64,000 bases of DNA from Tessaracoccus antarcticus (GTDB lineage: Bacteria > Actinomycetota > Actinomycetes > Propionibacteriales > Propionibacteriaceae). This document shows, one piece after another, positions 52,705 through 62,392 of this stretch (position 1 is the first letter of the stretch; every line of letters starts with the position of its first letter). The position numbers were made by a program, and so were the translations under genes. The stretch spans positions 434,001-498,000 of the forward strand of contig NZ_REFW01000001.1 of assembly GCF_003688855.1 (NCBI RefSeq), read 5' to 3'. The notes beneath the pieces were generated by a model. The model searched no databases. It was not told the DNA's origin and saw nothing but the letters and a program-made list of their open reading frames with translations.

Positions 52705-53247
52705 GTGCAGCAGCGCCTGGGCTTGTCGGTGTTGTGTATCGCCCTTATTTCCTGTGCCAGTGGATGCTCCGCGAGCGCCCCACCCGCGCCGTCGTCGACG
52801 GCCACCACGTCGTCAATCTCAGCAAATCCGCCGACCACGTCGATTGATGATCGAGCATCGTGGACATGTCCTGACCCGGTTGACGACGTTCTACCGACAT
52901 GGGCCCGTGCGGGCTGGACCCCACCGACGCAGTCGGTGTCGCATCTGGTGGGCACGGGTCGGGCGATCGTTGCGGTGCCGTTTGGATGGCCCTTACGTGA
53001 CCCGGTCAACCAACCCAGCGACCATGCCAACAAAATTCTGTGGATCGCCAGGACTCACGCGGCACCACTGTCGATCATCGCGACGGAGCAGGCGACCGGA
53101 GAGACCGTCACGAAGGAGCTTCCAGAGGGTCCAGGACCCTCCATCGTGGACATGCCCAGAGCAGGGTGCTGGCGGTTTGCCCTCCATTGGGGTGATCAGC
53201 GCGACGAGATATTCATCCGCTACTACGGCAAGTCCACATCGCCGTAA
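52705..53247 (+). CDS. Small secreted lipoprotein of unknown function
   Basis: 180 residues from a GTG preceded by GGGAGG. Signal peptide with the lipobox LISC (Cys17; a second Cys at 21), then a Ser/Thr/Pro linker and a beta-rich domain of about 130 residues (ASWTCPDPVDDVLPTWARAG ... GCWRFALHWGDQRDEIFIRY). The pattern resembles small actinobacterial cell-envelope lipoproteins. No catalytic motif seen. Confidence 0.75.
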   Translation: MQQRLGLSVLCIALISCASGCSASAPPAPSSTATTSSISANPPTTSIDDRASWTCPDPVDDVLPTWARAGWTPPTQSVSHLVGTGRAIVAVPFGWPLRDPVNQPSDHANKILWIARTHAAPLSIIATEQATGETVTKELPEGPGPSIVDMPRAGCWRFALHWGDQRDEIFIRYYGKSTSP

Positions 53248-53310
53248 TGGGCCACATTCGGCGCCGAAGATTCAGACGCAGCAAGCCGGGCCATGAGCGT
53301 TCTCGCTGAA

Positions 53311-54489
53311 TCAATTCCACAGACCCTGGCCAGCTCGATCAATGCCCCTGCCTCTGCTGATTCGGTATGCCTGGCGCAGCAGGTGTTGCTGCTCAAGGGT
53401 AGTGGTCGCACGGCGAGCCGCCTCCTCGTACTCGGTGGCGGCCGCATCCAGGTCCCCCACCCCTTCGTGCAGGTAGGCGAGAGCGGCGTAGTAGCGGGGT
53501 ACGCGCGAGTCCACGGTAGCGAGGGCGACGAGCCCAGCACGTGGCCCGTCAGCCTCCCCGATCGCGAGCGCCCGTCCGAGTCGAACGATGGGCGAGTCCC
53601 CGATGGCAAGGAGCTCGTCGTACCATTCCACGATCTGTTGCCAATCGGTCTCTGCGACGGTCGGGGCATCGGCGTGCAATGCCGCGATCGCAGCCTGCGC
53701 CTGGTACTGCCCGAGGCGGTCGCGTGCGAGCGCACCCTGCAGAATGTCGACTCCTTCAGTGATCGCATCTCTGTCCCACAACGAGCGGTCCTGCTGGGCG
53801 AGCGGCACAAGCAATCCGTCGATCACGCGGGCGGGGCCCCGTGCGTGGTGCAGGATCATGAGGGCCAGGAGCCCGTGGACCTCGGGTTCGTCGGTGAGTT
53901 CAGCCAGCTGCTGCGTCAAGCGGATTGCTTCGGCGACGAGGTCAATCTGCCCCGAGTAGCCCTCGTTGAACAGCAGATACAGCACGCGCAGCACGCGGGA
54001 CAGGTCGCCTGGTTCATCAAGCGGAATGCCAACGAGCCGCTGCTTCGAACGACTGATGCGTTGCGCCATCGTCGCCTCCGGGACAAGAAATGCCTCCGCG
54101 ATCTGCCGCGTCGTCAAGCCGGCCACGGCGCGCAGAGTGAGAGTGATCGCCGATGTCGATGTGAGGAGCGGGTGTGCGCACAAGAAATAGAGAGCGAGCG
54201 TGTCGTCGCGGCGCGGCACTGGACCGGGTTCGGGCACTCTCGCGAGTTGCTTCTCTCGGGCGGTGCGCGCCGCATCGCTGCGTACCTGATCGAGGAATGC
54301 GCGCCACGCGACGGTGACGAGCCACGCGCGAATGTCGAGCACTGTCTCGCGGCGCGATGGATCAAGCGCGCGCAGGACGGCACACTGGACGGCATCTTCT
54401 GCCGACGCGAAATCCGCGCCGCGCCGGACGAGGATGCCGACGACCTCAGGGATGACGGCGCGCAGTGCCGTCGCGTCCAGGAGGGTCAT
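53311..54489 (-). CDS. ECF sigma factor with C-terminal DUF6596/TPR-like extension
   Basis: 392 residues. Sigma region 2 is at about 15-80 (DFASAEDAVQCAVLRALDPS), region 4 at about 115-165 (LTTRQIAEAFLVPEATMAQR, then ISRSKQRL). A C-terminal helical part of about 220 residues (LYLLFNEGYSGQ...) is the mark of the ECF42 type. ECF42 genes are linked to DGPF-domain proteins, exactly as here, with a 4-base overlap downstream of that gene. No anti-sigma factor is present; the extension is thought to control activity in this group. Confidence 0.9.
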   Translation of the reverse strand: MTLLDATALRAVIPEVVGILVRRGADFASAEDAVQCAVLRALDPSRRETVLDIRAWLVTVAWRAFLDQVRSDAARTAREKQLARVPEPGPVPRRDDTLALYFLCAHPLLTSTSAITLTLRAVAGLTTRQIAEAFLVPEATMAQRISRSKQRLVGIPLDEPGDLSRVLRVLYLLFNEGYSGQIDLVAEAIRLTQQLAELTDEPEVHGLLALMILHHARGPARVIDGLLVPLAQQDRSLWDRDAITEGVDILQGALARDRLGQYQAQAAIAALHADAPTVAETDWQQIVEWYDELLAIGDSPIVRLGRALAIGEADGPRAGLVALATVDSRVPRYYAALAYLHEGVGDLDAAATEYEEAARRATTTLEQQHLLRQAYRISRGRGIDRAGQGLWN

Positions 54490-54893
54490 CCCAGATCGAC
54501 CGGCGGGGCACTCATCACCTCACGCAACTCCAGCCACTCACCGAGCGGCGAACCGCTGGCCCATGGCGCAGCGGACAGCTCGGACGCGAGATCGAGAGCT
54601 CGTTCGTATGAGTGGACCTCAACGAGCATCCACCCCGCGATGAGGTCCTTCGTCTCAGCGAAGGGACCATCCACGACGGGTGGGCGCCCCTCGCCGTCGA
54701 AGCGAACCCAGGAGCCCTCCATGGAGAGGCCCTCCGAGGAGACCAACTCCCCTGACGCGATGAGCCGTGCCGCCATATCCTGCATGTAGAGCACATGCGC
54801 CGACCACTCCTCAGGCGTGAGTTGATGCATTGGAACCGAATTCACAGCGGGACGTCCGCCCCGGTAGTACTTGAGCATCAGATACTTGGCCAT
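54486..54893 (-). CDS. DGPF/YCII-domain protein
   Basis: About 135 residues from the ATG at 54893, chosen for the AGGAGG before it. The motif VVDGPFAETKDLIAGWMLVE defines the YCII-related DGPF family; MAKYLMLKYYRGG is the usual start. The function is unknown, but it is the constant partner of ECF42 sigma factors and may be its target or signal protein. First gene of the two-gene operon. Confidence 0.9.
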   Translation of the reverse strand: MAKYLMLKYYRGGRPAVNSVPMHQLTPEEWSAHVLYMQDMAARLIASGELVSSEGLSMEGSWVRFDGEGRPPVVDGPFAETKDLIAGWMLVEVHSYERALDLASELSAAPWASGSPLGEWLELREVMSAPPVDLG

Positions 54894-55182
54894 GTCAGCC
54901 TCCTGTTCGCTGCGGCCCATTCTGACCGCCTCATGGAGGAGACGGAACCGATTCGTCGATCTCGACATCAACCAACGAATTTCCTGCCACAACAGCACTT
55001 TCGTAGAACTTTTGGGGGTGGGTTTGTCTGCGATTGTCAGGGACTGGTTGCAACGTGGTGATGGACATGAGGGCGACCGACGCCGAAGTGCATGGTGATC
55101 GCAGTCTGCGCCGATAACGCGCTGTGCTTCCACCTCCAGTGACGAAACGCGTCCAGTGGTTCAGCGACGGCGGATCATACGA

Positions 55183-55809
55183 TCAGGCGGTGGGCCTGAG
55201 TGTCGGGCGGGGAGCAAACCGACCCCGTGCGTACAGGAGAATGACGACCTGCATCACCAGACCCGCCGTGACGGCCATTGCGTCGGCTGCCCGCGGCACC
55301 CCCATGACGCCCACCAGCAGGCCAACTGTGCCGAGGGCGGCCACAAGGCTGCCCAGCAGGTAGAACATGCGTTCACCGAAGGCCCAGGCGAACGGGATGA
55401 AATGCAGCCCGACGACGGCGGCGATCAATGCCGGGCGCAGATCCGCATGCCCTGTCGCGGTCAGCCCCTGCGATCCAAGACTGATGAGGACGAGCTCACC
55501 CACGACGCACGCACCGTAGGTGAGCAGTGCCATGAGACCGGGACGTGCCAGCGGGCCCAGCGCCACAGGCCGAACGTAATGGAAAAACAGTGCTGCGCCA
55601 ACCAATCCCAGCCCAGCGATCAAGGCGGCGACTGAGACGACCGGCCCGAGCGAGGGAGAGTAGCCGGCGATGAACCACATCCCGCCGGCCAGGCCAATCA
55701 GGCTGCCCCACCGTCGCGGATCCACCCACGGCGGCGGCTCACCGACGGCCGGGCCGAAGCCGCCTCCCGAGGGTCGGTGGTTGGATTGCTTACGCGGCAT
55801 CGAGTGCAT
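55183..55809 (-). CDS. Six-helix membrane protein of unknown function
   Basis: About 208 residues from the ATG at 55809. After a soluble N-terminus rich in Pro and Gly, six hydrophobic helices follow (GSLIGLAGGMWFIAGYSPSL ... AVTAGLVMQVVILLYARG). No motif is recognised. It diverges from a TetR-family gene with a palindrome between, so it is the likely target of that regulator. Confidence 0.75.
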   Translation of the reverse strand: MHSMPRKQSNHRPSGGGFGPAVGEPPPWVDPRRWGSLIGLAGGMWFIAGYSPSLGPVVSVAALIAGLGLVGAALFFHYVRPVALGPLARPGLMALLTYGACVVGELVLISLGSQGLTATGHADLRPALIAAVVGLHFIPFAWAFGERMFYLLGSLVAALGTVGLLVGVMGVPRAADAMAVTAGLVMQVVILLYARGRFAPRPTLRPTA

Positions 55810-55833
55810 GGTTGCCAACCTACATCAATTCGA

Positions 55834-55847
55834 TATAGTTGACTATA
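55834..55847. promoter_or_regulatory. TetR-type operator TATAGT-TG-ACTATA
   Basis: A 14-base palindrome with 6-base arms lies between the divergent starts at 55809 and 55869, and overlaps possible -10 elements of both directions. Best candidate binding site for the TetR-family regulator. Confidence 0.55.
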
Positions 55848-55868
55848 CCCAATTACGGAGGTGTGGCA

Positions 55869-56504
55869 GTGGCCACTTCGGACAACATGACCCGGGAGAC
55901 CAGGAGGGCGTACCGGTCGCCGGTCCGTGAGCAGCTCGCGGCTGATACGCGACATCGCATCGCCGCTGCGGCCAAGGACCTGTTCGCGGAGCGCGGCTTC
56001 TCGGGCACGACCGTGGCCGACATCGCCGCCCGCGCCGAGGTGGCCGCGCCAACGGTGTACGCGACCTTCGGCTCGAAAGGAGCCATCGTGGGGGCCCTGC
56101 TCGCCCAGATGGAACACGACGCGAACAACGTCGAATGGGTGGAGCGCATCGCGCAGGAGACCGATCCCCGCGCCAAGCTGGAAGCGTTCGCGACGTGGAC
56201 AACAACACTGTTCTCCACCAGCAAAATGCTCATCCAGGCAGCCAATGTCGCATCCGCAGATCCCGCGATGAATGCGTTACGAGAGGAAGGGAATCGGCAT
56301 CGTCGCGAGGCACTGGGGCGGCTCATCGGTTCGCTTGTTCAAGCCAACGCTCTCTCGTCCGGGCTCAGCGAAGACCACGCAGTGGACCGGGCGTGGATGC
56401 TCACCGGAGTCGAACTCTACGTGTCGGCAATCGACGGCTGCGGCTGGACCGACGAGCAGTACCAGCAGTGGCTCGCAGCGCTGCTCCAGCAGCAACTTCT
56501 CTGA
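55869..56504 (+). CDS. TetR-family transcriptional regulator
   Basis: About 211 residues from the GTG at 55869, 7 bases after GGAGG (GTG 55863 and TTG 55839 also in frame). The helix-turn-helix reads LFAERGFSGTTVADIAARAE, then VAAPTVYATFGSKGAI. The C-terminal ligand domain is all-helical. It should repress the divergent membrane protein gene and itself. Confidence 0.88.
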   Translation: MATSDNMTRETRRAYRSPVREQLAADTRHRIAAAAKDLFAERGFSGTTVADIAARAEVAAPTVYATFGSKGAIVGALLAQMEHDANNVEWVERIAQETDPRAKLEAFATWTTTLFSTSKMLIQAANVASADPAMNALREEGNRHRREALGRLIGSLVQANALSSGLSEDHAVDRAWMLTGVELYVSAIDGCGWTDEQYQQWLAALLQQQLL

Positions 56505-56644
56505 CGGGTGGGGGGCCTCCGCGGTCATAGTGCTGATCGCGCAACGCAGGGGCCCGGGCCGGGAGTAGGTCGCCGATTCGCTGCCCGGTCGTTGTTCCGG
56601 CGACGCTCGTCGTTGGCGTCAGGTGTGTCGCCGCCGCATCCCGC

Positions 56645-57649
56645 TCAGTGAGCGGGGACGCGGACCGTCAGCGCTCCTGGTTCCATCCAGGCGTTGAAGG
56701 CCGTAGCTTCGCCGAATCCATCCCCGTCCAGTTCAATTTTCTCTGGACGTGACAGGTGGGCGGCCAGGCGTGTGCCAGTTTCGTAGCGCAGACTGCGGTC
56801 GCTCGAGAGCTTGCCGATGGACGCATCGGCGGCGCTTCCACGCAGGATCCGATTGATCCACGCGACTTTGAACCACACGCTGATCCACCCCATCAGCCCG
56901 CTCGGCCGCATCAGCATCAGGTCGAAGAGCCCGTCGTCCACTTTCGCGTCCGGGAGCAGCAGGATGTTGCCGGGAAGCGACCCGCAGTTTCCAAGGATGA
57001 GGGTGTGCACCGTGGCACGCTTCTCGGTCCCGCCATCGAGTTGGAGCCGCACGTGGAGTTTGTTCGGATCACGCAGTGAAAGGACGATCGCCTTCACGTA
57101 GGCAATCCAGCCGGCTTTGGCTTTCAGGTCATCGTCAGTGTTCTCGATCATTTTCGCATCCAGACCCATACCGGCCATCACCACGAAGACGTGGGTGCTT
57201 GTGGTGCCGTCGGGGCGTTCGATGTCGATGACGCCGAGGTCGATCTCGCGGTCAACTCCCGAGAAAGCCACTTCCACTGAGTGGGTGATGTCATTGAGCG
57301 TCAGCTTGAGATTGCGGGCGAGCAGGTTTCCAGTCCCCGACGGTAGCAACGCCATGCGGGTGCCAGTTCCCCGGACGGCTTCGGCGACCGCGCGGACCGT
57401 GCCGTCACCGCCAGCGGTGATGATGAGATCAGCGCCATTGTCGATAGCGCTCCGCGCCGCTTCCTGCCCGGGATCCTCAGGCGACGTTGCGAACCACAAG
57501 GTCTCTGCCCACCCAGCGGCGCCCGCCTGGGTTGTCACCACCTCACGCAGTTCCTCCAGATCCACCTTGATGGGGTTGTACACCACGGCAGCCACTCCCG
57601 GCCGCGACGTCGGAGCAGGATTGGCGGGGGTTTCCATACCGTCAGTCAC
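56645..57649 (-). CDS. Diacylglycerol kinase-family lipid kinase
   Basis: 334 residues from a GTG. The DAGK catalytic domain shows VVYNPIKV, the ATP-binding IITAGGDGTVRAVAEAVRGT and LLPSGTGNLLARNL; a later glycine-rich segment LILGNCGSLPGNILLLPDAK belongs to the C-terminal domain. Members phosphorylate diacylglycerol, sphingoid bases or phosphatidylinositol-related lipids. It is divergent from cardiolipin synthase (270 bases apart), suggesting a shared role in phospholipid turnover. Confidence 0.88.
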   Translation of the reverse strand: MTDGMETPANPAPTSRPGVAAVVYNPIKVDLEELREVVTTQAGAAGWAETLWFATSPEDPGQEAARSAIDNGADLIITAGGDGTVRAVAEAVRGTGTRMALLPSGTGNLLARNLKLTLNDITHSVEVAFSGVDREIDLGVIDIERPDGTTSTHVFVVMAGMGLDAKMIENTDDDLKAKAGWIAYVKAIVLSLRDPNKLHVRLQLDGGTEKRATVHTLILGNCGSLPGNILLLPDAKVDDGLFDLMLMRPSGLMGWISVWFKVAWINRILRGSAADASIGKLSSDRSLRYETGTRLAAHLSRPEKIELDGDGFGEATAFNAWMEPGALTVRVPAH

Positions 57650-57919
57650 GATAACGAGGTACCTCTCGGTCAGGCTTGATCACACAGGAAGGGACAGAGG
57701 GAGGGGCAAGGGCCCCTCCGCAGCCAACAACGTATCGCGAGCAGCGACTGGCAGGAAGTGCTCTCCCACTTCTGTCCACGTGGCCCACTGCGGACCCTCA
57801 CCGGCATGGCCACCCCGACCGGTAGCTTGAGGGCAACCTGCCCGACGTCGTCATCAACACTGAGGACCAGCGTGTCACCGTGGGGCTGACCAACAGCAAG
57901 CATGCCTGGAGGGTTCGAG

Positions 57920-59422
57920 ATGAGCACATCAGCTTTTCGCGATGCGGGGAAGAAGAAGCGAAAGAGGTCCTGGTGGGCCATTGTGTTGCTTGCCATCGAT
58001 TACGCAGTCAAAATTGTTGCGGTGGGAACGGTTCCTGAAAATCGTAAAACGGGGTCCTCGTTCGCCTGGCTGATGCTCATCCTGTTTGTACCCGTGCTGG
58101 GACTACCGCTCTTCCTCATACTGGGTAGCCCGTATGTGCAGGGGCGTCGACATCGATTGCAGGGTGAGGTCAACGAACACATTGCCCGTACATGGCCGAC
58201 GCACGGCGCCAAGGAGAAATATCTGGCTGATTATCCGGGCGCGGAATCGATCGTCGAGGGCAACCGGCGCCTGGTGTCATTTCCTCTGGCGTCGGGGCGC
58301 AACGAAGGGCTCCACGGCAATGCTGAGGACACGGTCCGCGCCATGGCGGCAGCTGTGGACAACGCGACGTCGGAAGTCCACGTCGAGATCTACATCATGG
58401 CCTGGGACCAGACGACAGATGTCTTCTTCACCGCTCTCGCCAACGCCGTCAGGAGGGACGTGAAAGTACGTCTTCTGTTCGACCACATCGGTACTCGCGG
58501 ATACCCTGGCTACAAGCAATTCCTGGCCAGGATGACCGATGCGGGTATTGAGTGGCACCGCATGATGCCCATCGATCTCCTCCACGGACGCTGGCGCCGC
58601 CCGGACCTGCGCAATCACCGAAAGCTGCTCATCGTCGACGGTGTCGTCGGGTTCATGGGATCCCAGAACATGATCGACTCAAGCTACCTGAAGCCCAAGA
58701 ACGTGGAAATCGGCAGACGTTGGAAGGATCTCAACATCGAGGTCACGGGTCCCATCGTCGATTCCCTGGCGGCCGTTTTCGCCGTCGACTGGTACACCGA
58801 GACCGGAGAAACACTTGACTTCGTCTCCCACGCGTCGGCAGAAGACTCGTTGTCAGACGCAGATGGTCGCAAAGGAGCTTTCCAGCTCGTGCCATCGGGT
58901 CCCGGATTCCCCACAGAGCCGAATCTGCGGATGTTCGTCTCCCTGATGCATCGGGCCCAGGAATCGTTGATCATCACCAGTCCCTACTTCATCCCGGAGG
59001 ACTCGCTCCTGAGTGCCATCACGACTGCTGCGTACAGGGGCGTGAACGTTGAGCTGTTCGTCTCGGAACAGGCTGACCAGTTCATGGTGCAACATGCCCA
59101 GCGCTCCTACTACAAGATGCTGCTCGAGGCCGGTGTGAAGATCTACCTGTACCCGAAGCCGACCGTCCTGCACGCCAAGCACTTCACGGTTGACGGTGAA
59201 ATCTCGGTGATCGGATCGAGCAACATGGACATGCGCTCCTTCGCGCTCGACTACGAAATCATGCTTCTCGGTTTTGGGAAATCACTCGCAGGCGAACTGG
59301 CAGTCGTTCAGGATGGCTATCGGGACGCGTCACACCTTCTCACTGCCGATGAGTGGGACAGGGAGCCGTGGTACCGCAAATATGTGGACAACGTCATGCG
59401 ACTCACGTCTGACATTCAATGA
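57920..59422 (+). CDS. cls: Cardiolipin synthase (phospholipase D type)
   Basis: 500 residues from the ATG at 57920 with GGAGG upstream. Two N-terminal membrane helices (WWAIVLLAIDYAVKIVAVGT; FAWLMLILFVPVLGLPLFLI) precede two HxK(x)4D motifs, HRKLLIVD (about 238) and HAKHFTVD (about 424). Cls joins two phosphatidylglycerols, or uses CDP-diacylglycerol or phosphatidylethanolamine in variants, to make cardiolipin in the membrane. Confidence 0.92.
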   Translation: MSTSAFRDAGKKKRKRSWWAIVLLAIDYAVKIVAVGTVPENRKTGSSFAWLMLILFVPVLGLPLFLILGSPYVQGRRHRLQGEVNEHIARTWPTHGAKEKYLADYPGAESIVEGNRRLVSFPLASGRNEGLHGNAEDTVRAMAAAVDNATSEVHVEIYIMAWDQTTDVFFTALANAVRRDVKVRLLFDHIGTRGYPGYKQFLARMTDAGIEWHRMMPIDLLHGRWRRPDLRNHRKLLIVDGVVGFMGSQNMIDSSYLKPKNVEIGRRWKDLNIEVTGPIVDSLAAVFAVDWYTETGETLDFVSHASAEDSLSDADGRKGAFQLVPSGPGFPTEPNLRMFVSLMHRAQESLIITSPYFIPEDSLLSAITTAAYRGVNVELFVSEQADQFMVQHAQRSYYKMLLEAGVKIYLYPKPTVLHAKHFTVDGEISVIGSSNMDMRSFALDYEIMLLGFGKSLAGELAVVQDGYRDASHLLTADEWDREPWYRKYVDNVMRLTSDIQ

Positions 59423-59480
59423 CGCAAACGCCGCGGCCTCCGTGGAGGGGGCCTCGGGCTGGGGCCGGGAATGGCCGGTG

Positions 59481-60047
59481 CTACGAGGGTGTTGCGGTGG
59501 GCGTCGGCGGGGAGTTCGTGACAGTCCGGACACTGGCGGGGGCTGTCGTTGACGTCGGCGTCGGCGGAGGCGCTTCACTCTCGCCGTTGGCGACTGCAGT
59601 ATTGACCTCGCACTCGCTGAGGTCGCGTTGCAGCAGCTTCTGAAGGGGCTGGAGGTCGCGGACCATCTGGTCCAGCCGCCCCAAGTCCACGTCCGAGACG
59701 GCAGTGTCCATGCCGCCGAGAACGACGTACACGTTCTGGGCGTCGTTGAGCGAGCGTAGGCACGCCGCATTGACCTGGGCCCGTGCCGCCACCGTGGCAT
59801 CGCCGCTCGTCGCACGGGGCGTCAACGGCGGCGACGATGACGACGCAGGCTGTTCAGGTGGCACCACAGCCGGGTTCCTCCCCGGAGCGTTGTAGCCGAC
59901 GAGAAGGCCCAGCAGCAACGCCCCGACCGCCACGACCGGCCACACGACGGCGCGCACCGGCCTGGCCCCCGGCGCGGCTGGGACCTCTGAGTCCGTGGAA
60001 ACCGGGGCAGGGTCCGGCTCATCAAGTGGGGTCTGGTCCTGAGTCAT
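59481..60047 (-). CDS. Single-pass membrane-anchored extracytoplasmic protein
   Basis: 188 residues from the ATG at 60047 (GGGAG upstream; the open frame extends to 60368 but overlaps the divergent transporter gene). A Pro/acidic cytosolic start, one helix (AVVWPVVAVGALLLGLLVGY, about 32-51), a Ser/Pro linker, a helical domain of about 70 residues (ARAQVNAACLRSLNDAQNVY...) and a Thr/Pro-rich tail. Function unknown. It converges with cls and diverges from the MmpL gene. Confidence 0.75.
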   Translation of the reverse strand: MTQDQTPLDEPDPAPVSTDSEVPAAPGARPVRAVVWPVVAVGALLLGLLVGYNAPGRNPAVVPPEQPASSSSPPLTPRATSGDATVAARAQVNAACLRSLNDAQNVYVVLGGMDTAVSDVDLGRLDQMVRDLQPLQKLLQRDLSECEVNTAVANGESEAPPPTPTSTTAPASVRTVTNSPPTPTATPS

Positions 60048-60093
60048 TCGAACGTCTCCCTCATCGTGGGGACTTTCCGGTAATGATAAGCGC

Positions 60094-62334
60094 ATGGCAT
60101 CAGGTATGCGGGTCATGCGTCGCCGCGTCGGTGCCGCTCTGCATGCTGCCGGTCGGGCCACTGGCCGGACATATCGCTGGATCATGACCTCGGGGCGATG
60201 GCTGGTTGTGTTGGGCTGGATCGCCATCGCCGTGCTCGTACCCCGCTTGATCGACGATCGACCTCCCGCCACCGACTTCGGGAACCTGGTGACGCCGGAG
60301 AACCCCGTGGTGCAGGACGAGCTGCGGGTGCTGAGCCAGTTCGACGTCCCGGTCATCAGCGGCACCACCGTCGTGCTTCATCAGCAGGGCGGGCTGGGGG
60401 CGCTCGCGCGTGCTGACTCGTACCTGTTCGCGGCGTCCACGACCCAGGAGGCACTCCGGATCGCCGACCCGGGTCCGGATCGGATCATCGCGGCCATCCC
60501 CTTGCCCACGGGCCGGTCGGACACCACCGTGACGTACCTGTTCGCCAGCGACCAGACCAGCCCTCGCAGCATGTACAACCTGGCCCACGACTACGCGCGG
60601 CACTTCAACAACGTGCCGGAGCACCAGACGTACGTGACCGGGTTCATCCCGTCCCAGATCGCCCAAAGCAATTACTTGGCCCGGCACCTTCCCACGTTTG
60701 AGCTCGCAAGTGTTGTCCTCATCGTCGTGGTGGTGGCCCTGGCCTTCCGTTCCTTGCTGGCCCCCATCGTCGTGCTCATCATCGCGGGTATCGGGTACGC
60801 CGTGTATCGGCCGTTGCTCGGTTTCGGGGCGGCCACGTTCGGGTTCGAAGTCCCCAGCCAACTGGAGCCGGTGCTGCTGGCCCTGCTGCTCGGTGTGGTG
60901 ACCGACTACTGCGTTCTCTTCCTCGAGGAGTTCCGCGACGCGCTGGACGACGGGCTCCCGACGCGCGCCGCCACGGAGGCGGCGATGGTCCACCAGAGCC
61001 CCATCATCGCGACCGCTGGGCTGACGGTCGCCGGCGGCACCCTCGCCCTACTCGCAGCCCCCTTCATCCTGTTCCGCGGCCTTGGTCCGGCGCTGGCGCT
61101 CACCGTGGTGGTAGGGGTCGTCGTCAGTTTGACGCTCACCCCGGCCATCATGGCGATCCTCGGGTGGCGGCTCTTTGCCCCCCTCCCCATCGCCCGCTGG
61201 CGCACCGTGGGGCATCGCCGCCCGGACACGAGCGGAGGTCTCCTCGAGCGTCAGGTGACCAGCCTCACGACCCCTCGACGCGCTGTGGTGGCCGTCGTCC
61301 TTCTCTTGGCAGTGTTTGGGCTCCTCAGCCTTCCACTCGCCGCGGCCCGGCTCGACCTCTCCTTCACCTCGTCGTTGCCTGCAGACGACGAGGTGGCTCA
61401 GGGTGCGGCCCTGCTGCAGCGGACAACGCTTCGAGGAGCGACGGCGCCCACGGAGGTTCTTGTGGAGCAGGACAACATCCTCAATCAACGCGAACAATTG
61501 GCCAGGCTTCAGGCGCTGATCAGCACGATGCCGGGTGTGACCCACGTCGTCGGCCCCGTCGACAACCCGCTGCAAGGACCACGCGGGCTGGTCCTGTCAC
61601 GCAACGGCCGCGCGGCCCGGTTCATCGTCGTTCTCGACAGCGACCCTCTGGCCGACCAGGCCATCCGTCATGCCGACGGTCTCCAGGAGCGGCTCCCAGC
61701 CATGGCCGCCCAGGCAGGATTGACGCCCAGCTACCTGGCGGTGACCGGCCAGACCCTGATCGCTGGGGAGGTGGCCCGCCAGACGCGCGAGAGCCTCGGC
61801 ATCGTCCTGGTCGCCGCCCTGGTCATCGAGTTGCTGATCCTCACGTTCTACCTGAAGTCGGTGATCACCCCCATCGTCCTCCTGGCGACGGGGGCCCTCA
61901 GCGTGACGGCGACACTCGGCCTCACCGTTCTGGTCTTCCAGGGATTGCTCGGTCAGCAGGGACTGACCTTCTACGCACCGTTCGCCTCGGCCGTGCTGCT
62001 CATCGCGCTCGGCTCCGACTACAACGTCTTCTCTGTCGGCAGCATCTGGCGGGCAATGAGGCATCGAGACATCACCAGCGCGGTGCGCTTCGCCGTGCCA
62101 CGGGCCGCCCGGGCCATCACGGTCGCCGGGGTGATCCTGGCCGGGACCTTCGCCCTCGTCGCGGTGATCCCGCTCGCCACGTTCTGGCAAATCGCCTTCA
62201 CCATGTCCGTGGGCCTCCTCATCGACACCTTCGTCGTGCGGCCATTGCTCACACCAGCTCTGCTCACATTGCTCGGACGATGGGCCACCTGGCCCCGCCC
62301 CCCGGCTCCTTGGGAGACACCGGCGGAACCATGA
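60094..62334 (+). CDS. MmpL-family RND transporter
   Basis: 746 residues with two repeats of a loop plus six helices. TM4-type Asp-Tyr pairs that carry protons are visible in both halves: GVVTDYCVLFLEEFRDAL (about 267) and LGSDYNVFSVGSIWRAM (about 639). The soluble porter loops lie at about 60-190 and 420-570. MmpL proteins export lipids, glycolipids or siderophores across the actinobacterial membrane; the substrate here is open. The ATG at 60094 has only a weak ribosome site. Confidence 0.9.
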   Translation: MASGMRVMRRRVGAALHAAGRATGRTYRWIMTSGRWLVVLGWIAIAVLVPRLIDDRPPATDFGNLVTPENPVVQDELRVLSQFDVPVISGTTVVLHQQGGLGALARADSYLFAASTTQEALRIADPGPDRIIAAIPLPTGRSDTTVTYLFASDQTSPRSMYNLAHDYARHFNNVPEHQTYVTGFIPSQIAQSNYLARHLPTFELASVVLIVVVVALAFRSLLAPIVVLIIAGIGYAVYRPLLGFGAATFGFEVPSQLEPVLLALLLGVVTDYCVLFLEEFRDALDDGLPTRAATEAAMVHQSPIIATAGLTVAGGTLALLAAPFILFRGLGPALALTVVVGVVVSLTLTPAIMAILGWRLFAPLPIARWRTVGHRRPDTSGGLLERQVTSLTTPRRAVVAVVLLLAVFGLLSLPLAAARLDLSFTSSLPADDEVAQGAALLQRTTLRGATAPTEVLVEQDNILNQREQLARLQALISTMPGVTHVVGPVDNPLQGPRGLVLSRNGRAARFIVVLDSDPLADQAIRHADGLQERLPAMAAQAGLTPSYLAVTGQTLIAGEVARQTRESLGIVLVAALVIELLILTFYLKSVITPIVLLATGALSVTATLGLTVLVFQGLLGQQGLTFYAPFASAVLLIALGSDYNVFSVGSIWRAMRHRDITSAVRFAVPRAARAITVAGVILAGTFALVAVIPLATFWQIAFTMSVGLLIDTFVVRPLLTPALLTLLGRWATWPRPPAPWETPAEP

Positions 62335-62392
62335 TTTTGTTCCATGAGGACGGCAGCGCGTGGCGACTGAACGGCCGCCCAGCTTTGCTGCT

